This document shows positions 20,001 to 30,110 of a DNA stretch of 64,000 nt, one piece after another; the stretch's first letter is position 1; every line of letters starts with the position of its first letter. A model generated the notes under the pieces. The model was not told the origin of the DNA and did no database searches. It worked only from the letters and a program-made list of their open reading frames with translations. The stretch covers positions 17,238,230 to 17,302,229 of the forward strand of contig OZ025207.1 in NCBI GenBank assembly GCA_964019055.1. Reading direction: 5' to 3'. The position numbers were made by a program, and so were the translations under genes. Source of the DNA: Anthopleura xanthogrammica. Its lineage: Eukaryota; Cnidaria; Anthozoa; Actiniaria; Actiniidae.

Positions 20001-20457
20001 CTTTGCATCAAAATATGCCAAGGCTCTTTTATAAACTGAACGACTCCATGCCAAATCTTGAAAACATCTGAGACTCTAGTTTTTGAAAATCCAGGACTCC
20101 AAGCCCCATTATTTTTTAAGGCACCATCCTAGCTATACCCCTTATAGTGTCATTTTATAAATGCGCGTATGCTTTTTATTCAAAAGACAAGGTTGGTTAG
20201 CTAAGCTAGACTAAGTCCAAAATTTCAAACCTAAGTTCTACCTCACACAGTGACATAAGCATTGAAATTTTTCCATTCTCTTGCGTTCTTACACTTATGC
20301 CATTATGTCACTTATGTGAACAAAAGAAACAAGCTTATGCCGCTTATAGTGTGAACCAGGACTTATTGATAATGAATGTAACACAAATTATACAAAGGAT
20401 AGATGCAGTTGTTACTATTTAATCTTGAAGGATTGGCTCATTGGCTCATTGGATTGG
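17064..20457. other. No gene seen
   Basis: Open frames here are below 100 codons and lack domains. 17580-17800 is rich in imperfect copies of short GATAC/GTATAC motifs that open a minus-strand frame by chance. I see no exon with convincing splice sites. Confidence 0.45.
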
Positions 20458-20711
20458 CTCACACACGCACACGCACACGCACACGCACACGCACACGCAC
20501 ACGCACACGCACACGCACACGCACACGCACACGCACACGACCACGACCACGCACATGCACACACATGCTTACATACATACATACATACATACTTTATTAT
20601 CTTTCCCAATAAGGGCTTTTCAAAGACTATCACAAGACAATCATAGAAGGATATCATAATAATGAAATTAGAATAAATGGAATATATAACTATAAATATA
20701 AATATAAGAAT

Positions 20712-20744
<33 letters not shown>
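20458..20744. repeat. Microsatellite cluster (ACACGC)n, (CATA)n, (TA)n
   Basis: About 13 hexamer copies at 20458-20538, then CATA repeats at 20568-20592 and TA repeats at 20716-20744. Open frames of alternating His/Ala, Thr/Arg or His/Thr across it are repeat artefacts. Confidence 0.95.
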
Positions 20745-20747
<3 letters not shown>

Positions 20748-20959
20748 CGACATGCAAAAATTATGATCCTGCTGATATATATACAAGTATATCAAAAGTG
20801 TATCAGAAATTATGGGATATCATCGCTGATATTTTTTTCGAGTTGCCTATCACTAGGGCTTGCTGAAAAAGATATCAGAGATGGTATCCCATAATTTCTG
20901 ATACACTTTTGATATACTTGTATATATATCAGCAGGATCATAATTTCTGCATATCGCTG
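20745..20959. mobile_element. 215-bp palindromic MITE in a TA repeat
   Basis: Arms of about 80 bp (20745-20825, 20879-20959) are near-perfect inverted copies starting CAGCGA.ATGCA.AAATTATG and flanked by TA. The same end sequence recurs at 22853, so this is a family. Confidence 0.85.
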
Positions 20960-21115
20960 TATATATATATATATATATATAAATATAGATGTATGTCTAT
21001 ACTTTCGGTAGAGTGCTCAATACATTAAAATGTAGAGCGTAATAAATTGTGGATTGAAGATAAATTTAAGACAAGACATCACTTTAGCTGTTACTCAGAG
21101 TTTTACGCTCCACCT

Positions 21116-22227
21116 CCATATCTGAAGAGCTTCTAACTGACGCAATCAACTTCGCCAAGAAATACTCTAACATTACCAGCCAAGACATCGACATATATAA
21201 TCATGCACGCCAGAAAATCACTCCTATTTGACAACAGCACTGCCAGGATAAAGAAAGACAACAACACCATGTTTGACGTTACGATTGGAAGCTTTGACGG
21301 AGCAGAAGTATGTGAGCTAGTTGGCCTATTCATCCTGAGCAATCTATGCGACAAGTACGGCAAGAACAACATAGGACTATACAGGGACGACGGCCTCACA
21401 ATTTTCAAGAACACCACAGGCACACAAGCAGAAAGAATAAGGAAGGACATAACGAGACGCTTCAAAGAACACGGCCTAAATATCACTATAGAAACCAACC
21501 TGAAAGCAGAGCTTTCAATAAAAGGCGGTTTATCGCCGGATACTTCACCTTAAGCTGCCGGCTATTTTTACAAAAAATTAATTCATTGCCAAATAAAGTT
21601 ACGGCCCCTTGGGGGATACGGACCCCTACTTTTTTGGATTGACCGTCTACTCCAAATATTATTGAAAGCTCTGTGAAAGTAGTAAACTACCTTGACGTCA
21701 CATTTAACCTGACAAACGAATCATACTACCCTTACAGAGAGCCAAATGACGAGCTGCTTTACATCAACACGAAGTCCAATCACCCACCTACCATAATTAA
21801 ACAGCTACCCGCAGCCATCAACCTTAGGATATCAGACATCTCATGCAACAAAGAAGCATTTAACAAAGCCAAACCAATCTACGAAAAAACCCTAAAATCC
21901 AGCGGATTTACAGAAGACCTTACCTACGACAACCGCAACACAACCGCGCCCATAAGAAAAAACAGAAAGAGAAATATAATCTGGTTCAACCCTCCATATA
22001 GCAAAAACGTCCAAACTAACGTCGGAAAAACTTTCCTTAACCTTGTCCAGAAGCACTTCCCCCAGAAACACAAATTCCATGGTATCTTTAACAAGAACAA
22101 CGTTAAAGTAAGCTACAGCTGCATGGAAAATATTGGAACCATCATCAATAAACATAACAAGAAAATAACCAGCAACACCCCTCCCACAACAGATGCAACT
22201 GCAGAAAATAAGATCAATGTCCGCTAG
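21116..22227 (+). pseudogene. Penelope-like reverse transcriptase, C-terminal half, interrupted
   Basis: Readable pieces give an RT fragment with FDVTIGSFDGAE, LVGLFILSNL and the catalytic YRDD at 21380-21391, then YLDVTFNL and IIWFNPPYSKNV. A frameshift occurs near 21210, a 167-bp MITE sits at 21507-21673, and the frame breaks again after 22180. RT copies the element RNA at the target site. It is not functional here. Confidence 0.85.
21507..21673. mobile_element. 167-bp MITE inside the RT, 6-bp target duplication
   Basis: Inverted ends CAGAGCTTTCAATAA, flanked by TGAAAG at 21501-21506 and 21674-21679. Taking out the insert and one TGAAAG rejoins the RT frame, so the boundaries are firm. A 6-bp duplication is uncommon and excludes TA, TTAA and hAT (8 bp) types. 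IS3EU or Dada are possibilities from memory. Confidence 0.85.
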
Positions 22228-22620
22228 ACAACAACTGCCTCTCAACTAGCCTAGTCTACAACGCACAAGTAACTACAGATGAAAACACAACAGGAAAGAA
22301 TTACATAGGGCTGACAGAAGGCACATTCAAGCAACGATACACACAGCATAAGCTATCATTCCGAAACAAAAAATACGCCAACAGCACTGAACTCTCAAAA
22401 CATATCTGGAAAACTTAAGGAAGACAAGAAGGACTGTACTATCAAATGGTCAATTATCACCTCAGCAAGCTCATACAGCAACATTTCTAAAAAATGCAGC
22501 CTATGTCTAACAGAAAAACTCCAAATTATCAAAGCCGACAAAGCCAGCCTCCTAAACAAAAGGTTGGAGCTAATTTCTAAATGCCGCCACGAAAACAAGT
22601 TTTATCTGGTAAACACCTAA
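22228..22620 (+). pseudogene. GIY-YIG endonuclease domain of the Penelope-like element
   Basis: In the frame after the RT break: NYIGLTEGTFKQRY, HKLSFRNKKYANSTELSKHIW, then after one frameshift near 22420 an ISKKCSLCLTEKLQII stretch and an end at about 22618. Y-I-G lies at 22302-22310. This nuclease nicks target DNA in intact elements. Confidence 0.8.
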
Positions 22621-22743
22621 TGCCGAATAATATCACACATCAATAGAAACAATTCATCGAGTTAATGATATAACAATAGATTAATAGAACAATAGCGCCA
22701 TTCATGTATATATAAATTATAGTAAGGATTATTCTTCATTAAA

Positions 22744-22787
22744 GCCTGTCTGATGATCGCGTAAGCGTGAAACTCTGAGTAACAGCT
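22744..22787 (+). ncRNA. Type I hammerhead ribozyme
   Basis: All conserved core bases are present in order: stem I strand CTGT (22746-22749), CTGATGA (22750-22756), a CGC/GCG stem II with GTAA loop, GAAA (22769-22772), a very short stem III ACTC/GAGT, cleavage position A at 22781 after GT, then ACAG pairing back to stem I. Hammerheads with tiny stem III are known from the terminal repeats of Penelope-like elements, where they are thought to act as dimers. The U-U contact at the base of stem II is a weakness. Confidence 0.75.
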
Positions 22788-22852
22788 AAAGTGATGTCTT
22801 GTCTTTAATTTATCTTCAATCCACAATTTATATATATATATATATATATACA

Positions 22853-22878
22853 CAGCGATATGCAGAAATTCTGATCCA
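22853..22878. repeat. Single end of the CAGCGATATGC MITE family
   Basis: CAGCGATATGCAGAAATT here, in a TA repeat, matches the ends of the 20745-20959 element. I could not find its partner end. Confidence 0.5.
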
Positions 22879-22980
22879 CCTGAGCAAAGTATATAACTAT
22901 ATCGGGTGCATTGTGGGAATGATTTCGCGCGCGATTCAAAGTAAAGAAGCGTGACTAGCGTGGACTTGATTGCCAGCACT

Positions 22981-24848
22981 GGTATATAAACTTGGTTTGG
23001 GGTCCTAAATACAGAATCGATAATGATTTTATTAAAAAAAAATTTACGGAAACATTTGGGGGGGGAGGGTCAGTTTTATTGGCCTTGGATGGCTAGTTAC
23101 AAGGCTATTCGAGCACTCTTTTGGTAGCGCTCCAAAAAATATAAGCGTTTATTTTTTGTGAATTATTTTGGTATCAAAATAAACCTCTTTTCATATACTT
23201 TGGTTGTACATAGTAAAACCTGATAATTATTTAAACAGCTTAGCAAACTACCTCCATATGTATAGGTATTATAAAAAGCTCTCAAATACGAGGTGATTCT
23301 AGAAGCTGATATCTCCACTGGTATGTCGATTTAGAAATTGCCTTTGCTACTGAACATAGTTCGATTATAGCTTATTTTATTACTTAAATAAAAAACTGGG
23401 CAAGTATTAATACGCCGCTGCACGATTTTGTCAAACATATGTAATATAAGCATTTTTGAAGACTCCAGCTCCGCTTCCTGCTAATAGTCTTATTCTTCCC
23501 CTACACTAAAAGCTGTAAAAAAATTTCTTTATATTTATCTTACTAAGCAATTATTAAAGCACTGTTTCTTCTATTCAAAACACTAAAAATACTTTGAAAA
23601 AAAATCCAGGTTTAAGAACTTACAATCAGACATCAAATTAAGGGCATCGGATCAACTGAGTGAAAATACCCAATTTTCGAAAGCAGGAAGCACCCATGAT
23701 ATGTGTTATTTGAGCCCAAAAATATTTTTTCTTGACAGGGTAATATTCAGTAATGACTGTGTAATAATTATGTTCTTGGCCCGTAAAAACTCTTTCGTGG
23801 TGAAGCGAAAATGTGGACATTATTTTGCTAAGCCTTAACTTGATTGAATCACCTATATTGAGACGCGAAATGCACAATAAGTGCATTGGTTAAAAGTTAA
23901 AAAGAGCTATAATAGAATAACGGATGAATAATGGCTCAAAGGAGAATAAAGGCTTATTCTCCTTTTAATATTTGGGCTAGTACAGTTGAAATTACCTACC
24001 ATAAAGGGTCTATTTTGCTAGCTTCAAGGATTTGTTTACTACCTTAGTTAGTAGATGTAACGTGACTAAAAGTATGACATAGCGGCTTCCACAAAGAAGT
24101 TACTGTGGCCTTTCATGTCACTGAGTCTGCCTCTTCGCGTGCCACGCTTGTAATAACAAAACAATATCACTGAAAATAGCCATCAATGTTTCAAATTCTC
24201 TAGAAGTAGGATTTTATCGTCCATCCATGATTTTTGTACACAGTTATTATGAACCAATACTCAAAAAAGTATATCTATCTAAAAATTCGGTTATCGGCTG
24301 CTTTTAGATCACTTTTGAAAAGATCAACATTTTAAGCTTTGCAAAGTTTAGCAAAATACCGTCCGCATTACTCATGTTTGACAATATCATGCAGGAGTGC
24401 ATTAATACACTTGCCAAGTTTTTTATTTAAGAAATGAAATAAGCTATATTCGAACTTTGTTCAGTAGCACAGACAATTTCTAAATCGACATACCAGTGGA
24501 GATATCGGCTTCTAGAATCACCTCATTTTCGATAGCTGTTTACAAAGGTTTATACTACCTATACATATGGAGGTAGTTTGCTAAGCTGTTTAAATAATGG
24601 TCAGGTTTTACTATGTGCGATCAAAGTATGTGAATAAAGGTTCATTTTGATACCAAAATATTTCACAAAATATAAATGCTTATATTTTTTGGAGCGCTAC
24701 CCAAACAGTGCTCAAAGAGCATTGTAACTAGTCATCTACATATACGGCCCCTAAAACTGATCCTCCCCCCAACTTTTCCCGTAAATTTTTTTTGACAAAA
24801 TAATATCGATTTCGTATTTAGGACCCCAAAACAAGTTTATATACCAAG
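22981..24848. repeat. Large foldback: ~450-bp inverted arms, ~0.9-kb centre
   Basis: 22981-23450 is the inverted copy of about 24360-24848 at roughly 85-90 percent by eye. Landmarks are GGTATATAAACTTG at the tips and CTACCTCCATATGTATAGGT against ACCTATACATATGGAGGTAG. The centre has no coding frame above about 80 codons. Probably a non-autonomous DNA transposon. No target duplication was resolved. Confidence 0.8.
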
Positions 24849-24907
24849 TTTGAGCAAAATCCGTGAGGTTGACTGGCCGGATGTTTCTAAATTTGCTTGA
24901 TCCTTAC

Positions 24908-25262
24908 AGACTATGACTCTTAATCTGCCCAAGACGAGACATGCATGAGGAAACAGTTTTAACGGTATGTTCATCATACGATAAATGGGGGTTCAATGTC
25001 ACACCCAAGTCCTTAGCCTCTTAAACAGGAACGAGGTCTTTCCCTAACAGGGATACAGTAAAGTTTTGCAGTCTTGGCAACATTTGCCTACTACCAAACA
25101 CCATGCAGAGCTTAGTCTTGGTAGGGTTCAGGAGCAGATAGTTGTTGAAACACCAGTTCCTAACGTTAAGCAGATATTCATTCAAATATGAAATAGCGGT
25201 CTGCTTGTCCAAGAAGTTTCGTATCATCTACGTAGCACTGTGAACTGCATTTCTTGGATACA
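24908..25262 (-). pseudogene. CR1/L2-like LINE reverse transcriptase fragment
   Basis: Minus-strand reading gives YVDDTKLL, a frameshift, then LNEYLLNVRNWCFNNYLLLN, PTKTKL.MVFGSRQM, one in-frame TAA, and DLGVTLNPHLSYDEH with SSCMSRLGQI. This is the palm and thumb of a non-LTR reverse transcriptase; the rest is lost. Confidence 0.85.
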
Positions 25263-26755
25263 GATGGGAAATATTCTTGCACTGTAAAACCTTTGTCCAC
25301 ATTATTCCACATCTTCTAAAGATAACAACATCACTTATAATTACACTTCCTTCATAAAGATCAGATATCAAACAAGCAGCACCTCTAGATATAGGGGTTT
25401 TATTGTTGAATGATGTGTGTCTGAAGAATAAACGTTTACTTGCCGGCCAAAGTCTCTAGGTACTTCACAAAAGAATTCAGTGCAATCCAGAGCTTTGGAA
25501 AACTTTTGGTAAAGATGATTTAAGAGGGGATGTCAGAAAAAATCGAACATACGCCGGCAACAGTCAAAAATTCGATTTCGCTCATATTTTGGTATTACGT
25601 AGGCCTATATGCGAGATATATCATGGTATGTTTCATTTGTCGAAATATGGCTTCATTTCCGAGAAAAACGAGAAAAACGAATTTGTCAATAATTGACCCT
25701 TTGAGAGAGCCAAAATATACTCGAACTTCGGGGAACTCGCATGCCTTTGCAAAAATATCTACATGTTTAATTCTTAAACAACTGTTTTATATGATGTTTT
25801 AACTTTTAAAAAGTGAAATTTCATTGTCTTCTAATAAATTTGTAACGGTGAAAAAAAATTATTTACCAGGGTACTTTGACGCCTTGTGAAAAGTAACGAA
25901 TTTTCAAAAAATGTTTTCACCGTGTGCTAAATAAAATAAAAGACCGATATTAAGAAAATGAAAAGTCGATATAATATTCTAACCGTGACTAAAAGCTTTT
26001 TTTGGGTTTTTTAAAGTTGTACTTCTTTAGGTGGAAACATTGCATACTTCATGCTTTTGAAATGTAGAAACATAAACTTAATCCTAGTTATAGATATTGA
26101 ACTTATCAAAGAAGTTGATATATAAATGTGGCTATTGTTTTTAATGAAAAGTCTCGTCATAACCTCAAAAGGGTAATGAATAACTCCCCCTTTGGTGTAA
26201 ACCTGCGACATTGCCCGGGCTTTTCGAGCCAGAACATCAGAAAGAAATTTAATATAAGCAATGAGTCCTCTGGGTAGATCCTAAAGGTCAAAACATAACC
26301 TAATCTAAAATGCTAAATTGGCATGAATCAGCTTGGATGTGGGATTGATGTATGGCAAAGAGACCACTTTCCTTGTGGATTTCTTTTAGGTGACTCCAAC
26401 ATAATTTCAAGTGAATTTTTTTAACTCGCTTCTATCTCGCTAAAAACACTCGGATATTTGTGAATTTAGCACATTTAGTAGCCCAAACATTTTTGCTTTT
26501 AATGGTGTATTCCACATTCTATTTTTGAGTTGCATTTGCCGCATGTTACGGACTGATTTACCAAAATTGGTTTTCCATAATATTGTCCACTTGTTCCCTC
26601 AAAAATTGATCAATTTGCATGAAACTACAAATTCGTGGGAAAAGGATTGTCATTATTTTGTATACCGATTTTGGAGAAAATATATCAAGATAATTTTTCA
26701 TGGTCAGTTTTTAGGCCTTATATTTGCTGCACAACTACTTTTGGTAAATTTGGTA
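25263..26755. other. No gene; possible relic repeat
   Basis: GATTTCGCTCATATTTTG at about 25554 and following bases resemble the arms of the foldback at 58857-60230, suggesting an old relative. Otherwise I see no feature. Confidence 0.35.
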
Positions 26756-27157
26756 AACTCCAGCTGCTGCTTCTCCAATCGTAGGAACGGGAAACCAAAC
26801 AATGTCCTTGGAATAACAGAGTCATTTATAAATGATTCTTGGACAGATGCTTCTCTTAAAGTGGACAATTATTTTACTTATCGTGCGGACTGAGCTGGAC
26901 AAAGAGGTGGCGGATTGCAAGTCTACGTCCCTGTACATTTGCCGATTACAAGAAGAACTGATCTTGAAGTGCAAGGTATCGAATGTATTTTTCTAAAGAT
27001 TCAATTCCCTAGTTCGAAGTCTTGCTTATTCTTATTTATATACCGACCTCCGTCATCTGATGTAAGTTATTTGGATTTATTGGACTCTATGGTCTCCAAA
27101 ATAGACTGTGAATTATGTCAATCAATCATTCTAAGTGACTTTAATTTTGATTTGTGA
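26756..27157 (+). pseudogene. LINE endonuclease domain fragment
   Basis: LGITESFINDSW, then after one stop (26891) GGGLQVYVPVHLPITRR, LFLFIYRPPSSD and SIILSDFNFDL. These are the first two thirds of the apurinic-type endonuclease of CR1/L2-like LINEs. The expected GDFN is SDFN here. No RT follows. Confidence 0.85.
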
Positions 27158-27300
27158 TACGTGATTTTAATTTCTTGTATTTAAAATATCCCGCAAACAA
27201 CAGTAATAGCTCGTAATATTTTCACGCAGGCATATTTGTTGAATTCATATGTATTCGGTGTATCATACTTTATAAAATCGTGTTTAATTTAAAATAAGTT

Positions 27301-27628
27301 TAAAGCGATATGTTATTCCTAAATCAAGGGGAAACATTCTTAGATATTTAACATGAAACTCTACTAAATTAACATTCATAAGCTTACTGTTCTTTTACCG
27401 TTGATATCACATTGGTCACTTCGCTGTCCACGCTAGTTATAAATCTTGATGCAAACGACCATTTACAACAATCATATCTTTTTATTTAATTCAAATAAGC
27501 GATATGTTATCCCCAAATCAAGGGGAAACATTCTTAGATATTTAGCACTCTACTAAATTTACATTCATAAGCTTACTGTACGTTCTTTTACTGTTGATAT
27601 CAAATTGGTCACTTCCCTGTCCACGCTG
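27301..27628. repeat. Direct duplication, ~194-bp period
   Basis: 27301-27434 and 27495-27628 match in order (GCGATATGTTAT, TCAAGGGGAAACATTC, GTTGATATCA, GTCCACGCT). Confidence 0.85.
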
Positions 27629-27979
27629 CTTGTTGTACACAATCCTTGGGAGTCTAGCACTGATTTACATGAGGCGCTAATCATTGGCTATTGAGATATC
27701 GTGTAAATACTAAAGCCAAAGAAACCAGTAGAACTGACACAGAAGAATTACAACTGAATTACTTTTATAGATGAACTTAAAGAGATTTGTATAGAAGTGC
27801 TCTAAAGCCCTCAAAGAAAGCTAGCGGGTTAATTTTGTGGCGTGTAGTGCTATCATGATAGCTCCAATAACTCAGAACCCCAAGAAAACACTCAAAAATA
27901 CCAAATGAAATAACAAAGTTTGATTGTGAACACTATTTGGTAGCAATATCGATATTTTTAGAAGTAATATTCGCTAGTT

Positions 27980-28302
27980 AACAGTTATGCTCTGGTTAGG
28001 TGACTCAGAAATTTGTGTGCCAGTTGTGATCTATTTATGTGGTACAGAAATTTCTGTGCCAGTGATGCTCTGGTTAGATGGCTCAGAAATTTCTGTGCCA
28101 GTGGTGATCTAGTTAGGTGACTCAGAAATTTCTGTGCCAGTTATGCTCTTGTTAGGTTGGGCTCGGAAATTTCTGTGCCAGTGATGCTCTGGTTAGGTGA
28201 CTCGGAAATATCTGTGCCAGTGATGCTCTGGTTAGGTGACTCAGAAATTTCTGTGCCAGTGATGCTCTGGTTAGTTGGCTCAGAAATTTCTGTGCCAGTT
28301 AG
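27980..28302. repeat. 39-bp minisatellite, eight copies
   Basis: Unit centred on CAGAAATTTCTGTGCCAGT, repeating every 37-43 bp with the CTGTGCC (GTGTGCC in the first copy) anchor near 28017, 28056, 28095, 28134, 28174, 28213, 28253 and 28292. Part of it is open on the minus strand as a 13-residue repeat (SITGTEISESPNQ), but there is no gene context. Confidence 0.9.
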
Positions 28303-29904
28303 TTGAGCGTCAAATATTATTATAATAGTGCGATTTTTACTGTCAGTTTTTTTACAGTAAAATATACATTTTTTGGTCGTTTTTTGCCACCACAAAAAAA
28401 TGCTGTGAAATTAGCCAAAACATGATGTTACTTGCTGTTATGTTAAATTCTTATTAAAATGCCTTATTTTTACTGTAAAATTGGTAACTGTTAATGGAAG
28501 GAATTAGTAAATCAATGCCTTTTTTGACATAATTTCTTTGAAAGCTAACTTCGTCAAATTTTAAAGCTTTTGATAAAACTTTGACAAAGCTGGTTAACGC
28601 TTATCATGGCGGGTGGAAACGACCCAAATTCAGAATTTGTGAAATTGTCGATTTGCATAACACATCATTCCCCTCCTGCTAGCAACTCCAAATTCGAAAA
28701 CAGTTTTAAACTTGGATAACGGAAACTTGATTTATGAATAATTTAAGATGCAATTTTTTTCCCGCAAAAATTTGGCGGGAAATACTTCAAATAAAACCTT
28801 CGGAAAACAATTCCCTTGGGAATTGTTTTTCATTTAAAAATATTTTTGGCTTCTTAATACTTAGATTAAAAGAGGATTGGACCGAAAAATCCTATGATTT
28901 TAGAATTTTGATTTTTTCAGTTAAAGGATTTCAAATTTAATTTTGAAAAGTTATTAAAATACAGTTACGTCATGACATCACCAATATTTCAAAAGGCATA
29001 TAATATTGCTATACTATGAGGTAATAAACATTTTATAACTGATACATACTAATATAATGAGAACGAACATCATCACATTCATTTTAACGACGTTGATAAT
29101 TGCTATCGATTATTTTCATTTTGGATGACGTCACACCTGATGACGTCATCGAATCACTAAAACCCTTATAACACAGGTTCTCTTCGACATAAAATGATGA
29201 AAATTTCAAAAACGTGTTCGAACTTATATAAACTTTTAAAATATGTATTAACATTTTGTCTAGCATGGAATTTGATATTTTCCACTATTTAAAAAAAAAT
29301 CTAGTGACGTCATGATGACGTCGTCTTTGACTAACAAATGTTTCATTTTCTAAAATAACTTATCTCTGAAAATTTCATTTCACAATATTAAGTATTTTTA
29401 GAAATATGTTTATATTTCCAAAAACTCCGACATTTAGGGTTTCCCCCGCCGTGTATTATGTCAAAATACGTATGAATTGTGACTATATTTCTCTCTCTTT
29501 CGTAAAAAATGGAAAGATTCAATGAAAACTAGTCAAATATTGCCATATTTTATGTAAAATTGTGGGGGAAAATGAGAAATAAATGCGTTTTTCACTGAAA
29601 TCACAAACTTTAGAATGTCCTGGGTAGTTTTAGAGCATGTTTTCACCAGCAGGTTTGCAACTAGAACAACAATTTGGGTCAAAGAAAGGATAATCGAGCG
29701 TTTGGTTTTCTAATCATTTATTTGTAAAATCAGGATATACTTGTCAAATCAGACAAATTATTAAAGCTTACTCATTTTCTCACGTTTGTCTTAATATTTA
29801 TATTACTAGGTTATAAACTAGGTTTGATGTTACTTTAATGGCTAAAAGCATTTGCTGTTTGGTTTTGGTTACCAAGAAAAGATAATACTTGATATTTGAG
29901 ACTT
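28303..29904. other. No gene seen
   Basis: AT-rich. Three perfect TGACGTCA palindromes (29126, 29141, 29305) lie close together. No exon or repeat boundary recognised. Confidence 0.45.
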
Positions 29905-29906
29905 AC

Positions 29907-29967
29907 CTAAAGGTAGAAATTCTTTAGCGACGAGCAGTATCGATAAATATACTAAAAGAAGTTGCAT
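29907..29967 (-). CDS. Signal-peptide first exon of a secreted protein
   Basis: ATG at 29967, then a short hydrophobic leader (MQLLLVYLSILLVAKEFLPL) ending exactly at a consensus donor GTAAGT (29906-29901) in phase 1. Phase-1 leader exons typically precede SRCR, Ig and EGF modules. The strand and phase match the SRCR exons at 1-2747. The distance (27 kb of transposons) and absence of intermediate exons leave the link unproven. Confidence 0.55.
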
Positions 29968-30103
29968 TTTTGGCCTCAACAGTCCCCACTCTTTTCTCAC
30001 TTTTCTTTTATTGGGCCTTAACCAAATAATTGTGTTCAGTAAGTGCGATGATTTCGAGTTGATAGTTCAGAACCTCTGTGAAGGCATCAGTTACACTGTG
30101 GGC

Positions 30104-30110
30104 TTTTATA
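30104..30110 (-). promoter_or_regulatory. TATA box upstream of the leader exon
   Basis: TATAAAA on the minus strand, about 140 bases before the ATG at 29967. This allows a transcription start near 30080 and a 5' UTR of about 110 bases. That UTR contains at least one upstream ATG. Confidence 0.45.

Larger units (their letters stand above)
21043..22830 (+). mobile_element. Penelope-like retroelement, decayed
   Basis: It encodes a reverse transcriptase followed by a GIY-YIG nuclease, the pairing that defines Penelope-like elements. Inverted copies of a ~67-bp sequence bound it (21043-21110 and 22764-22830, starting AAATTGTGGATTGAAGATAA). The right copy adjoins a hammerhead ribozyme. The 5' half of the RT is absent, and several frameshifts and a MITE insertion disable the rest. 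Confidence 0.85.

Noticed and set aside
20415..20795. 126-codon minus-strand frame of Ala-Cys repeats
   Set aside because: Product of the (ACACGC)n and TA microsatellites.
27980..28302. Regular repeats with spacers, superficially like a CRISPR array
   Set aside because: Units are contiguous with variable sequence throughout; animal DNA and minisatellite behaviour.
29131..29150. CTGATGA as a hammerhead core
   Set aside because: No stem II followed by GAAA; the same applies to CTGATGA at 11559.
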